Below are positions 15,301 to 26,269 of a stretch of DNA of 64,000 nucleotides, in pieces. The notes below the pieces were generated by a model that saw nothing but the letters and a program-made list of their open reading frames with translations, was not told the origin of the DNA and did not search any database. The stretch is from Cyanoderma ruficeps (Eukaryota; Chordata; Aves; Passeriformes; Timaliidae). The position numbers and the translations under genes were made by a program. The stretch is taken from the NCBI GenBank assembly GCA_008694505.1, contig VZDJ01007753.1:15907003-15971002 (forward strand), in the 5' to 3' direction. Position 1 is the stretch's first letter; every line of letters starts with the position of its first letter.

Positions 15301-18300
15301 GAGGTTAAGAATATGATGGAGTTACTACTATATCTAAGAGCTCCATAAGGCAGGAAAATCTCAAGACTAGGTTTTCTTTCCTTGCTCCTCCAGTTTTGTG
15401 GGAAGGAGAAGAAAGGGAAAGAGGAAAAGGAAAGAGACTTGGGTTTATTAGACATCACATCATTGATAGCTCTTCATACAAAAAAGAAGCAAGCTTTTTT
15501 CATTTCCCCAGGCAGACAAGACAAACAGGTCATGCAGAACATTCATGAATTTGTGATAAATAACTGCATTAAATGTTTCTATATTTATTTTATGGCCTTT
15601 GGTTTTAAGTGTATAAAACAGTCTCGGGTACATAAAGATGATTTAAAGGATTTTCACAATATCTAGAACTGAGTGATTTTACTATTATTTTTATGTTATC
15701 TTTTTCATGGGTTTGGCTTGTATATGTCAAGATTGGGGATAGGATAGTAAGGCTGTATTCTGAAGGGCATTTAATTCCTTCTTATTGCAGTATGATAAAT
15801 GTTTAAGTAACAAATAAGTGGACTAGAACAACACTAAGGAGAATGTCAGCAACCGGAGTTTTTTCCTGAGGAATTTTTAACATCTTCCATGTTTGGAACT
15901 AGCTATATATGTGTTGGTTTACTGTAATTCAGAGTAATCTAATGACAATCTGCAGACACCAAATGGTGAAAAGAATTGATGCTAGTTACCTTGACACGGC
16001 GGTCAATCTTGTAGCAGAAAGCTTCATTCCAAACGGGGTTTTTGCTGTTCCTGATGGTCCTGGTCCGAACCTTCTCTGCTGAGGCAGTAGGTAACCACAG
16101 TGTCACATAACAGTCTGAAAGGGTGACTGCACAAGGAGAAGATGAGCACAGTTAAAATGTATCCAGAGAAAGAATTACTGCACAGTGCCCATCTAACCGT
16201 AATAAGACAAAGAAAGCACAGTTGGGGCTTTCTTCCTAAAATATACAGGATTAGGAGTAAATAATACAGTGAAGCTCTAACAGGAAAACAGACATCCTCA
16301 TACATTTGCAATGCCCATTTCCACTTTTTCACTTAGTCAGACATACATTTTTTTAAATGTTACTTTATATTTGAAATTGCACTGTCCTCCACATACAGTA
16401 CATGTTGCACTGAGCTTTATCTTCAAGATTATCCAAATGGCTGAGATAGGCAACACACCTCACAACCTTCAATCTGGGCTATAGAAAGATGTGTTTTCTA
16501 TAATTTCTTCCCCAGATTTTGTACCTTAGTGTGGTGGAAGCCTTTATTAAAGTGCTTGCTTAACTGAAGAACAGATTTTTTTGATGAAAGGCATTGTTGC
16601 ATTAAAGCTGGAAAATTTGATTTCTTTATCACAAATCAGAATGTGCCTATTCCTTATTCATTCATATATTTGACAAAGTTTTTAAAAGTTGTGTGCTTCT
16701 CAGCAGTTCTTTCAGAAAACAAAATCTGTTTCATCACCATAATTAAATTACTGTGTGTTCAATTTCTTCCTACTACTCTAACTGCCGACTGGAGAGATGC
16801 TGCTGCCACTTATGTTTGGAGAAGGAAGCCACGAGTGCCAATGAAGACATCAGCTCCTCCTACAGTCTGAGTCCTCAAGTTTGGAAGGAGAACTCCAGGG
16901 AATGAAACTTAACAGAAGCATGTTACAGGCACGGATGGCCTTTCTCTCATACCTGTAATGCAATCTCCCTATTTCACATTAGCAATGCTTAACCAGTCAC
17001 CTGGTTCTTACAGCAACCTCATGAGTCAGAGGAGGCCAAATAATTCAGCTCATAGTCAATCCCTGCATCATGCTCGAAACGTGTAACAGTGTCATTACAT
17101 CGTATTAAAAACAATTACTTCATGTATTTCCTCTTCATCTTTCCATAACAATCACAGATTTAGGTTTTCCGACGAGCCAAGCTGTGTCTTTATTGTGAAG
17201 TTAACCATGCTATCACAATCGGCAAAATCTGGATTATGACTGTGGGAAGGAAAGCACTTCCAGAAAGACACCTAAGTCACACCTGATCAGAAGATTCTGA
17301 CTGATCAGATGATCAGGAGCGGCACAAATGTAAGCAGATGAAAATGCAAATGGTTAATGATGATTAAACCCTACCATTTCCATTTTCAAAGAGGGTGAGA
17401 CACTGATTACTTCACAGCAGCAATATAAGGATTACACAAATAAGTACACTGAGAAAACTTGAATTTCTTGGAACTGTTCAAGACCAACCCGACCCCAGGC
17501 AGGGCTTTGATCAACCTGATCTAGTGGAGGTGTCCCTGCTCATGGCAGGGGAGTCGTTTTAAGGTCCCCTCCAACCCAAAACATTCCATGATTCTATGCT
17601 TTGCCCAAGATCCCATAATGCAGTCAATGTCAGGGTCCAAAACATAGTCTAGATTTTCAGGCCTCTACTCAAATTTATTAAAATTATCTTGTTCTGAAAC
17701 ATCAGTAGGGAGGAATATTTTTAAACCATTTTTGTTTTTCACTAGTAAATAGGAATAAGAGTCAATGAGCAAGAAGAAATTATCACTTCAATAAATAAAG
17801 CACAAACACTTCAATAATGAGACAATATATGGAAGATAAATAAATAGTCATAGGTAACACCAAGATTAGCCAATAAAATTGGAAAGCTAAAGTGGAGGAA
17901 ACAAATACTAACTCGGAATTGTAACAAGCGTCATAGTTTTACCACCAGAAACAGGTAGAAAAGGGACATTTTCCCATAGTTGAAAACAATGAGGTTTCAA
18001 GGAAAACTAGCTGAAATATTTGCCTCATTGATGCCTCAGAAAAAGAAAACACTGACTGAAATAGCCTTCTCACTGCAGACACAGAAATGGACAGGTTTTT
18101 CACAATAATATCAGTTTCTTCAGGCAATAAATTTTCTGTTAAGAAAACGCTCTTGCTGAAAAGCTTACAAATCTGTCAGATACACTTTAAACAAGTGATT
18201 GGGATGTCCAGGTTTTGAATTTGGGAATTCTCAAGGGGGTCAAGACATGATATTCATCTTCTTTTGAGACCAGAACACCAAGTAAGGAAGCCCTATGGTG

Positions 18301-21300
18301 TGGCAGACATACCAACAGGTTAAGCCAAAAAAGAACCTCATGATTCACTGTGAAAAGGAGCGACTGTGAGCAAGTTGCTCTGACAAGGACAGGCACAAGG
18401 AAATGAAACACAAGCAGGCAGTACAGATGTACAGGAATACCGAAACGCACACTCATTTGTGCATGTGGGTTTGTAGATGAAATTGCAATGATGTGGCCTT
18501 GTCAGATCACATACTTTGTTGGTGCAAAATACCATGTAGGCATTTTCAAATTTGGATTTTGATAAATAAAAAGTTGTGCATACAGCTATCAGCTCATGGA
18601 ATGTGTGCTTCTGTACATAAAAACAGAACTTTAAGAAACCCCTAACTTTACACCTTATAATGTGTTTCCACTTCGTCTAATAAACCAAAGGAAAAAGAGA
18701 AATAAGCAGTAATATATGCAATGTAATACAGTAGCATTACATTGTGAAAGATGCTTAAGTAACCCAGAATACCACATGTAAGTGCAGCAGAGATTCCTTC
18801 CCTGATAGTAATCAGTAATTCGAAAACACTGCTGTTAAGCACAACTTCTATGTGATCTAACCACATCCCTCCTGCCAGAAACCACCAAAACTAATCTCTG
18901 GTAAGTTTTCCCTCTACTCCTGACCCATCACATAAGTTAAAATCTCAAAATATAGATTACATTAACTGAACTTTTCTTACAAACCATGATGTGCTGCATG
19001 AAATTCTGAGCATACCAAAAGAAAATTGATTTTGAGCCATGTTCAGCAAGATTTTGGGAAACAGTGTGGACTTTTTCTGTTTGGTTTATATTTTTTAGAT
19101 TTATTAATGTGGTCTTTAGACTTGAATTTTCTTATTCTCTTTGACTTTATTTCACCTTTTTTCTTTTGAAGTCTCTATTCTAGATATTCTTTTTTCACTT
19201 CCCCTCACTATCCCTCACCTAAACTCCTGTCAAGTGCTCAGACTATTGCTCTGTAAATTATTTTCTGACTTTTAAATGGCTCCGTTCTGTAGGTTAAACA
19301 AATTCCAAGACACACTGGATTTTTATCATCACTTCCTGCATATGTAAAAATTCTGGAGAAGTAATAGAATGTTTTTGCTTGTAAATCTGTTATTTTCATA
19401 GGCTTTCCTGCTATTCCTGATTTTACATCTGCATTTCCAGTTCTCTCCTTTCTTCCACCCAGAAATTCTGTAGGAAATGCTCAGTTTTCTTACTTAAAAA
19501 TACAAGGATTTTCATTGTTTACAGAGCAGACCTCAGATCAGCAGCTAAGTCAGAAGGGTAGGAAATATATCTCACAGAGCAGGATATTAAAAAAAGACAT
19601 AAAATGCATCACCTTGCTTCAGTCAGTTCCTTTAAATTTAAAAGGAGAAAGCAATGCTTCAATATTAAAATAAAAATAGTTCTTGCAAACTTACAGCATA
19701 CATGCTTTTATTCCTGCACAATTTGAGAACACATAACATTGTCCAAATATTCTGTTTAAAAAGACATAAGAACCATCCAACAGTAGCAGAAGTACTCACG
19801 TAAGTCTGCCTTCCGGGCATTCCTTACTCTCAGTATTTTTACAGTGAGCAAGTTGAAAGGAGATACTGGTGCCTGCACAGAAGTTCAACAAAGGAAAAAA
19901 GGAAAAAAAGTTACATTATTATTCTAGTCTGTAGTCACAGACTATTGTAACCCTGAAGTTCTAAGGACATAGATAGAACAAGGTTTTCAAGGTTGAGCCA
20001 ACACAATTTATCAAATCAAGTCGAGCAGCTAAAAATCTGTACAAATTTTTGGCACAGAACTCTCTTCAGGCCTGAAATAGAAGCAATATATTTCAAAATC
20101 ACTTAACTATAGGTGCCAAGAGTTTGATTTGATAAAGATCACGTCTTCCTATCACTGCTCCCTTATTATCACAATAAACACCCCTAGAGCACATGTGTGG
20201 GTGTCCTCACCTCTTACACACCACTGCCTGCAGTGGAACAGATTGTCTCTGGGACATCAAAAACTGTCACAGGAGCTGTGAAAGTAGAGCTGTCTACCAT
20301 GCACCAGCACAAGCTCCCACACCAGCACAAACTTCTGCACATAGCCAAAAATAGAAATGCAGCTGAGAGCGATGAGATACTTTTCTTCAAGACTGGTGGA
20401 CCTCTGATCTTCAGCTCTGATCCTCAGCAGAAAGCTACAAAAATCATCTCTTGATGATGGGAATTAACTCACAACTCCACTAGATATCAAACACCTTGGG
20501 CTCAGAGATATTAAGTCTATAATAACTCATATCCTCCAAGGCTCATACTAATGAATGCTCATATTCCTCAGGCTATAAATTAACCCTTTCCTCATTTCAC
20601 CTTTGAGATGACTGCTTAACTTCTTACTCTCTCTCTCACATACTAATATCTCCTCTTTCACATATATCACCTTTCATTTTAAAACCAATGTATATACAGA
20701 TACCATTTCTCTCAACACTTGCTCAAATTGATATTTAACTTTCCACTTACTGATTCTGTTTTAGAACAGAAACAGATTTTATTGTGTGCAAAAATTTATC
20801 TAATGTTTCTATCTCTACCAGTTGGCAAGAACAATACAGACTGGGGAACAAGATGCTGGAAAGCAGTGCCACAGCAAAGGTTCACGGGGGTCCTGGTCTG
20901 TGGCAAGTTGAACATGAGCCAGCAGTGTCCTGTCAGCTGGGAGGGCCAACCATGTCCAGGGGTGCACCAGGGACAGCATCACCAGCCGGGCAAGGGAGGG
21001 GATTGTCGTGCTCTGCTCTGCACGGGGGCAGCCTCACCTCGAGTACTGGGGGCAGTTTTGGTTTTATGCAGATATTGTGGCATATTTAGCCACAATATAA
21101 GACATTAAACCATTGGAGAGTGTCCAAAGGAATGCAAAAAAAGATGGTGAAGGATCTTGACGAGAAGCTGTATGACGTGTGGCCGAGGTCACAGGTTTAT
21201 TCAGCCTGGAAGAGACTGAGGAGGGGAGACCTCATTGCAGTCTGCAACTTCCTCACAAGGGGAAAAGGAGGGGTAGGCACTGATGTCTCTGGTAACCAGT

Positions 21301-24300
21301 GACAGAACCCAAAGGAATAGAACGAAGTTGGGTCAGGGGAGATTCAGGCTGCATATCAGAAAAGGTTCTTCCTCCAGAGGGTGACAGGGCACCGGAACAG
21401 GCTCCCAGGGAAGGGGTCACAGCAGCAAGCCTGACAGAGTTCAAGAAGCACTTGGACAATGCTCTCAGGCACATGGTGTGATTCTTGGGGATGGTCCTGT
21501 GCAAGAGTTGGACTCAATGGTCCTTGTGGGTCTCTTCATACTCACAATATTCTGTGATTCTACCTCTACCCATAAGTCCTCTCTGTCATTTTCAGAGATA
21601 TACTATAACCTCACAAAGTTAATACAGTGTCTTCAGACAAATACATGGCATTTATTGTTTAATACAGGTAATTAATCATAAAGCAGGAAAAGCAAAAATT
21701 ATACATTGATGTGAACTAATAAAATGTATCTTACTATTATTTCCTTCATACAGGATATATATTTTGCCAAATCATATGTCTTTTCAGCAGTATCACAGGA
21801 CTTATCCTGAAGTGCTTCACAATGCTTTGCCACAGTGTCAAGCCACTGGACCACGACACTGGACAATAAGCCAATGTAATGAAGAAGGTCCCTGTCCTCC
21901 CCAGTGAAAACCTCAGCACCTCTAAAAAGTCAGCAGAAAACACGAACCACCTCCAAGAAATAACCTGAGTAATCCCTAGAGTATTATCTTGCACCTCCCT
22001 TTGTGTTGACAAGGGGTCTGAAGGTGCAGAGCTGAGGGGCAGTGAGGCAGCAGCAGGAAGGTCAGAGCAGGTATGGGCACATTTATTGTACATTATCTGA
22101 TTTGTCCAGTCTCTCACATGGGGCAGTTTTATGGAGCACAGCTTGCAAGCCCTGGAATTGTCAGGTGTGGGACATTGCAGTTGCTGCAAAGACTATATCA
22201 CACCTCTGTCTGCTCCATTGTTCCAAATATGTCCATAAAGGATAACTTGGATAGACACGCCTTGAAAGAAAAAAGTTCTTTGGGGGAAAAAACAAACAAA
22301 CAAAAAAGGATTACAGTCTCCAATCAAAAGCAGCCAAAAGATATCAGGCCCAGACCATATAGCTGAAGAGCTGCAACTACTTTTCTATATGAATTAAATA
22401 TAAATGGGTAAAAGAGCAAAGTCCATGGAAATGCTGTTAATTACTGGGCATAACACCATTTTAAAGGAATAACCTTGGCTCAGCTCTTTGTAACAAGCAT
22501 CAAGGCTTTTACCTTGTGAATCTCAAGTGGATAGTGATATCTTCCTGTAGCCAAGTGCCACATGGAGATAGGAACTATGAAAGTTGCTTCCAGCTGCCCA
22601 TATTACCTGGATGTACCATTTACGCAATTCCCTGCTCAGCTCTTACAGTTCCATTCTGGTGTATCTTACTCTCCAAATTTACAGAATCAATCCTCAGTGC
22701 TTCGCTCTGGGTTGTGGAGTCCATTTCCATACTAGAGTCTTGGAAGTCCAACATTACAGCTCCTAACTTTTGGGTGCCTGAATGATTTACCAAGTCTAGC
22801 TGTCAGTGACTTACTCAAAGTCACACAGAAATACTTGTCCTAAACGGGATAATCTCCTGGCAATTGGCAAGGACTTCCACATCCTTGCCTTTAATCTGAT
22901 GATGTCCATATCACAGGCTGGGTAAGTTCTGGCCAGTAACTTCCCAGGCCAGTTATTACACACACTTCAACTTTCAGCTTCTATATTTATTTCATCTGAG
23001 ACACGAATCTTACCTCATAAACCGGAAACACAAGCCAGGCATTTTAATGATCACTTTTGAAGTGTCTTAAATATATGAGGTTGCAAATGCAAGACTTGGT
23101 CATGCTGTCCTACGTCAGATAAAAATTCAATTAAGTCCTGTGGCATACTTGTGCAATCCTCACATATCTAGACCAAGGGAAGTCAATAGGGGGGTTCACA
23201 TACACGAGTGCTCATCCATATGAATGAATTATATAACTGGTCTCTAAAATTGCTCTCTTTTAGTAAAGTTCAATGACAAAGTTCTTAAAAGACTTTCACA
23301 GATTTTTTTTTTCTTGAGGAGACAAGAGTGAAATTCATATAATATTCCCAAGTTACATCAAGAGAAAAGGCAGTTACCAAAGTGTGTAGGCATTTGGGGG
23401 AGAGCACTCTTCCCTTGACTTTCTTATCAAAAAGAAATAGAAATCTCATCACTACTTTAAAAACTGAAAAACAACAAAGAAATCACTAACCCTGCCAGAA
23501 AGAGTAGCAGGGCTTTAAAACACAGATCACTGCCTTGCTCCTGACCTGGGTCAGGTATGTGGCACCTTTTAACTACAAAGATTTTTGAAGCCTCAAAGGC
23601 AGGCAGGATTTCATTACTATGTCCTCCACCTCAGGCAAAGTCAAATGCATAAGAGACACTTTTCCTTGTACTGCTATTTTGTATTTATTTCACTCATTTT
23701 AAAATACCCCATAGCTGGGTCTTAACAAGTTAATGGAAGTCCCCAAGTTTGTTTCAGAATAAAAACAAATGGAGCAACACTGACTCAATGGCTGCTTCTT
23801 TCCAAGAGCTATGCAAAACTTCTGCGGCTTCAGACTGCAATTTTCATTTGTATTTTTTTCTTTACCTCTTCCTGTTTGCAGCTCCACAGCTGGACGTGTG
23901 TTAGAATGAATCCAAATCTTATAAGAGAAACCCACAGTTCAAGGTGGTTTTTTTCTTCAAGACCACACCGGTCTTTATCAGTAATTTATGTAATCTAAAA
24001 CGTGTTACTCCACTGTCAGCATGAGGGCACTACCAAATTTTTCTCACCAGCTATTTTACATATTCTTTTTAATTTATATAGCCACTCAAGTTGAAATCCC
24101 ACACATCCTATCAGCTGCCCTGAAACTCACTCTGACAATGAAAACTCATTTCCTTAACTGAGCAACTGAGTAACAAAAAGCAACTCAGGAATACTAGGCT
24201 TATGTACTTATCATAAATACCAATTTTCATGGTGGGGGGCTGGGGGCAGGAGTTCAAGTCCTTCCTGAATTTTACCTCTGTGAACCTTGGAGATTCAGGG

Positions 24301-26065
24301 CAGAAAAAAAGCGGGTCTGGGTCCTGCTCTAAATCTAAAGCCATGCAATTGTACAGGTCTCACACCTAGGGACCTACTAACAATGTAAAAAGCACTATGG
24401 ATAAAAAAACAGATTGATCCTCTAAACACAAGCTAGAACTCAAAATAAGAATTTTTATCATTCTAGCATACCTCTTAGGGCTGCAAGACTGCACAGAGAC
24501 CTAAACATAATTTTAAAAACTAGTTTTTGAAGAAATTCTACAAAGTCTGTACCACAGCATTTCACTTTGAACAGAGAAAATAAGTGACTCTCAGGCACAA
24601 ATAGGCATCAGACACTATCAATAGCAGAAAACCTTCACAAGGCAAACAGAATTTACCACCATTTAAAAGATGCTCTGTATCACTCTGATTTCCTTATGTG
24701 CATGCAAAGCTGGGAAACCCCCACATCACTGAATAAGGGGCAAAAGCCCATCTTGCAGACAGATTCCCCAGACAGTTGCAACTGATACTGGCAGCCCCAA
24801 ACCCACTGCCAGTGTCAGAAAACAGACTCATCCTGCTGCCAATGCCGTTGTTCCCATTCACTGCCTCAGAGGAGCTAATCTGATATATTTTCCTTTATGC
24901 TAATATCTCTTAACATAAATGTCTGCTAATTGGCCGGCCATTTTTAATTCGCCGGTGCAAAGAATTCACCCTCAATTTAGCCTTCACAAAACACCTTTTG
25001 CTCTTTTTTCACTTTCAGAGAAGTTTTACTCCCACTCCTACTGGGCTGATAAGATCAAGATTGTCAGGAGACTGAACATGTCACATTTATTCCACCATTT
25101 AACCTGTAAATGCTGTGCTGCACAGAGAATTTCAAGCTCTAGGACAGATCATTACACTGCAAAGAAAGGCTACAAGGAATACCAGAGCACAAGGAAGACC
25201 CAAGTAAAAGTTCTTCTTATAAAGAAATAAACTACAAGAAAATGGGACTAATTCATCCAAAGAAATCAAAACACAAAAGAAGGGAGTAATTAAAAATTGA
25301 TATAGAGGAAGTACAAACCAGCCCAGATGAAATGCAATACCGACATCATAAGCATCAGACACCAACAGTGGCCAGACTATCTAGAGCTTAAGGAAAGCCA
25401 TGGCAATATTCCATCTACAGATCAGAAGTTGCAGCTTAGCTTTTCAAAACTCGGTAAACTTCACAACACAGTTTTCCCCCGAGCCATTGAATTCCTAAAA
25501 TTTTTTCTGGTGATCTACAGTCAGCACTGGACAGCATTTAATGAAGGGCCAACTAATTGCTACCTACCGTTCTCACCGCTGGTGCTGAGGTGCTCGTAAA
25601 AGTCTAGGAAAAACAACACAAGGCAAAGTTAAGAAAACTAAACTACATGTTAAGGGCTTACTTTAGGCTGACATGTCAGAACATCTCACATTCAAGGACA
25701 CATTTAGAGCGATGCTCTTTAGCAACATCATTAGGCGCTTTACCAACTACCATCACAACTCTCTGCCAGCTTCTTATTTCCTTTTTTGTCTGTAGGGAAG
25801 CACAATAAGCAGTGTTGTTAGCCCTAAAATGTGGCTTGAAAATGCAGGTGTGCCTTGAAGTTCTGCAAAACCTTAAACTAGGAAAGCCATCCTCGCAACA
25901 AGACCTGAGGAACAACAAATTCGATTTCTCTGGATTCCCCATTGAGCACAAGCCACTCGTTCTCTTCTGTGATCAACTTCACTGGAATACCTGACGATTT
26001 GACCCACTCTATGCTTGCTATCACCTTCTTTTGCTTACCTCACTTGTACTTAAATTTGATCCCAT
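132..26065 (-). CDS. PLA2G4E-like: Gene A: cytosolic phospholipase A2 group IV, PLA2G4E/F-like, 5' part (continues beyond position 1)
   Basis: Reconstructed by eye as 14 spliced coding exons on the minus strand (one optional): 26065-26039, 25603-25577, 19872-19800, 16126-15990, 15291-15160, 14551-14511, 8363-8321, 7868-7805, 6461-6319, 6158-6069, 5356-5319, 3684-3549, 1646-1510, 354-132. Together they give 1311 nt (437 codons) with every junction in phase. Order of parts: short N-terminus, Ca2+-binding C2 domain (about residues 19-150, with LWLPTAS and VCDEDTVT), a variable linker, then the cPLA2 lipase domain with the oxyanion loop GGGTRS and nucleophile elbow GLSGTTW (Ser359 counting the optional exon). 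The family hydrolyses or transacylates membrane phospholipids after Ca2+-driven C2 docking; PLA2G4E in mammals is an N-acyltransferase. The catalytic Asp and the C-terminus lie outside the window. The neighbour on the same strand is a paralog with matching exon lengths. E rather than F is preferred on the C2 wording, but a bird-specific E-like copy is equally possible. Confidence 0.93.
1510..1646 (-). CDS. Gene A exon 13 (oxyanion loop and nucleophile elbow)
   Basis: Acceptor ccaacag|GTGCCAG, donor ACATG|GTGAGA, 137 nt as in gene B. Encodes [16 protein letters not shown] and ends [10 protein letters not shown] plus two bases of Trp. GGGTRS is the glycine-rich oxyanion loop with the conserved Arg, and the Ser in GLSG is the nucleophile. 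Third codon positions are more GC-rich than in neighbouring exons. Confidence 0.95.
2892..2935. repeat. 19-bp perfect tandem duplication
   Basis: tcagcaacccagttaggca occurs twice in direct succession and is followed by a third partial start (tcagca). Lies in a gene A intron. Confidence 0.9.
3549..3684 (-). CDS. Gene A exon 12 (start of lipase domain), followed by a GC donor
   Basis: Acceptor gttccag|CTCAGG. Encodes [19 protein letters not shown] and [15 protein letters not shown], the family's LDVRLGF..C segment. 136 nt, equal to gene B exon 11. The exon must end at CATGAG to join the next exon in phase 0, but it is followed by GCAAGC rather than GT, so the intron is GC-AG. Confidence 0.92.
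5319..5356 (-). CDS. Gene A exon 11 (linker)
   Basis: 38 nt between tttccag|GATAAT and AAAATG|GTAAGA, encoding [12 protein letters not shown] plus TG of Cys. It has the same length and phase as gene B exon 10 ([12 protein letters not shown]), which matches the human E segment GESYEL. Confidence 0.85.
6069..6158 (-). CDS. Gene A exon 10 (variable linker)
   Basis: 90 nt, acceptor tttttcag|CTGACT, donor GAAGAG|GTGAGT, phase 0 at both ends. Encodes [16 protein letters not shown] and then [11 protein letters not shown]. The corresponding exon in gene B is only 27 nt and dissimilar. Confidence 0.85.
6319..6461 (-). CDS. Gene A exon 9 (linker)
   Basis: 143 nt, acceptor ctgtttag|ACCCAG, donor GAAGAG|GTAAGT. 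Encodes [17 protein letters not shown] and ends LDIILPEE. Aligns with gene B exon 8 ([13 protein letters not shown] ... LLMTLPKE). Confidence 0.88.
7805..7868 (-). CDS. Gene A exon 8 (end of C2 region)
   Basis: 64 nt, acceptor ttgctgcag|GCACGT, donor CCACAA|GTGAGG. Encodes [19 protein letters not shown]; the REVSCLEV motif is shared with gene B and human E. Gene B has the same length and the same GTGAGGT donor. Confidence 0.9.
8321..8363 (-). CDS. Gene A exon 7
   Basis: 43 nt, acceptor tttttcag|TTTGGA after a long T tract, donor CTAGTG|GTAAAA. Encodes [20 protein letters not shown] is a family signature also present in gene B. Confidence 0.9.
8364..14510. other. Largest gene A intron (6.1 kb)
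   Basis: AT-rich intronic sequence between the 41- and 43-nt exons. No recognisable repeat dominates. It contains the GC-rich island described at 11116-11592 and a 477-nt plus-strand open frame at 13107-13583 that I do not recognise and treat as chance. Confidence 0.8.
11116..11592 (-). other. Candidate alternative last exon of gene A (C2-only isoform), or unrelated cryptic exon
   Basis: A pyrimidine-rich acceptor (ctccactgcag|GGTCC) at 11592 is followed on the minus strand by an open stretch ending [11 protein letters not shown] and TGA at 11487-11489. An AATAAA lies about 366 nt further on, at 11116-11121. Spliced to the gene A exon ending at 14511 it stays in frame (AC|G GTC). Nothing homologous is recognised. 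The local sequence is clearly more GC-rich than its surroundings. A second reading is a two-exon transcript, because a good donor AAAAG|GTAAGG sits at 11702/11701, giving a 109-nt intron. Confidence 0.2.
14511..14551 (-). CDS. Gene A exon 6 (C2 domain end)
   Basis: 41 nt, acceptor ctcttcag|GCACGT, donor AACAC|GTGAGT. Encodes [13 protein letters not shown]; the human E counterpart reads EELEVEFLLE. Confidence 0.92.
15160..15291 (-). CDS. Gene A exon 5 (C2 domain, Ca2+-binding loop 3)
   Basis: 132 nt, acceptor tgtgcag|AACGTG, donor CCACAG|GTGAGC. Encodes [20 protein letters not shown] and ends [10 protein letters not shown]. The acidic CDED..T.DD cluster is the Ca2+-binding loop of the C2 fold. 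Confidence 0.95.
15990..16126 (-). CDS. Gene A exon 4 (C2 domain core)
   Basis: 137 nt, acceptor ccttgtgcag|TCACCC, donor GTCAAG|GTAACT. Encodes [19 protein letters not shown] and [12 protein letters not shown] second AG 12 nt inside the exon (tttcag|ACTG) would also keep frame, but the upstream acceptor has the better pyrimidine tract and gives the same length as gene B. Confidence 0.93.
16127..19799. other. Gene A intron
   Basis: 3.7 kb intron, AT-rich. It holds the CR1 tail at 17467-17598; nothing else was recognised. Confidence 0.75.
17467..17598 (+). mobile_element. CR1 LINE 3' fragment
   Basis: 5'-truncated copy of the CR1 3' end, containing caacctgatctagtggaggt, a gtccctgctcatggcagggg stretch, and a tail of ccaacccaaaacattccatg followed by attctatg. 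The orientation is opposite to gene A. Several substitutions relative to the usual CR1 consensus indicate an old insertion. Confidence 0.85.
19800..19872 (-). CDS. Gene A exon 3 (start of C2 domain)
   Basis: 73 nt, acceptor ctgtgcag|GCACCA, donor GACTTAC|GTGAGT. Encodes [20 protein letters not shown], the first C2 strand; LLTV and the following RKADL match human E HLLTV...RQADM. Confidence 0.92.
19873..25576. other. Gene A intron near the 5' end
   Basis: 5.7 kb between the C2 start exon and the candidate 27-nt exon. It contains the CR1 element at 20890-21561. The remainder is AT-rich with no feature I can name. Confidence 0.7.
20890..21561 (+). mobile_element. CR1 LINE fragment (ORF2 tail and 3' UTR)
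   Basis: Shows CR1 hallmarks in order: aacatgagccagcagtgtcc, cacctcgagtactgggggca, ttcagcctggaagagactga, ggggagacctcattgcag, tcaagaagcacttggacaat, and a tail of gactcaatggtccttgtggg ending tctgtgattcta. Stops and small indels make it non-functional. The left boundary is approximate. Confidence 0.88.
25577..25603 (-). CDS. Gene A exon 2 (optional 27-nt N-terminal exon)
   Basis: 27 nt between a strong acceptor (gtttttcctag|ACTTTT) and donor (CAGCG|GTGAGA), phase 0 at both ends, encoding TFTSTSAPA. Including or skipping it keeps the frame. No counterpart was located in gene B. Confidence 0.4.
26039..26065 (-). CDS. Gene A exon 1, initiator (coding part)
   Basis: ATGGGATCA start in good context (G at -3, G at +4), encoding MGSNLSTSE, donor GAG|GTAAGC in phase 0. 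Gene B has an equally placed ATGGGATCA segment, also 27 nt to a GTAAG donor. That coincidence is the main support, since no conserved domain lies this far N-terminal. Confidence 0.65.
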
Positions 26066-26160
26066 TGCAGCCCCAGTTGCATGTAAGTCCAGTGTTAAAG
26101 GCTACCACGTCGTATGGCTGGCAGGAACTCCTCATGCAGGTTAGGGGTGGAGGAATAGGG

Positions 26161-26194
26161 ATTTTATGACGAGGCTCTCCTGCCCCACCCCCTG
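26161..26194 (-). promoter_or_regulatory. Putative core promoter of gene A
   Basis: On the minus strand a GGGGGTGGGGCA box (26183-26194 region) is followed by CATAAAAT (26161-26168), about 100 bp before the ATG. The spacing would suit a TATA-like box with a short 5' UTR. Inference only. Confidence 0.3.
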
Positions 26195-26256
26195 ATTATT
26201 CCCTGTCATTAGGCAGTCACCTCCCTGCTTCCTGCAGCCTATTAGAGCACCTCAAC

Positions 26257-26263
26257 TGAGTCA
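26257..26263. promoter_or_regulatory. AP-1 type site (TGAGTCA) upstream of gene A
   Basis: TGAGTCAGCA on the plus strand, a perfect AP-1/MARE-like core about 190 bp upstream of the gene A ATG. Gene B has TGACTCA about 126 bp upstream of its ATG. The motif also occurs elsewhere in the window, so function is unproven. Confidence 0.25.
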
Positions 26264-26269
26264 GCAGAA

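Noticed and set aside
16111..16117. Alternative acceptor tttcag 12 nt inside gene A exon 4
   Set aside because: It would delete four residues of Ca2+-binding loop 1 that gene B and human E possess, and the upstream acceptor has the better pyrimidine tract.
21072..21098. 10-bp perfect inverted repeat (atattgtggc ... gccacaatat)
   Set aside because: Lies within the decayed CR1 copy; too short to claim a regulatory or RNA structure.
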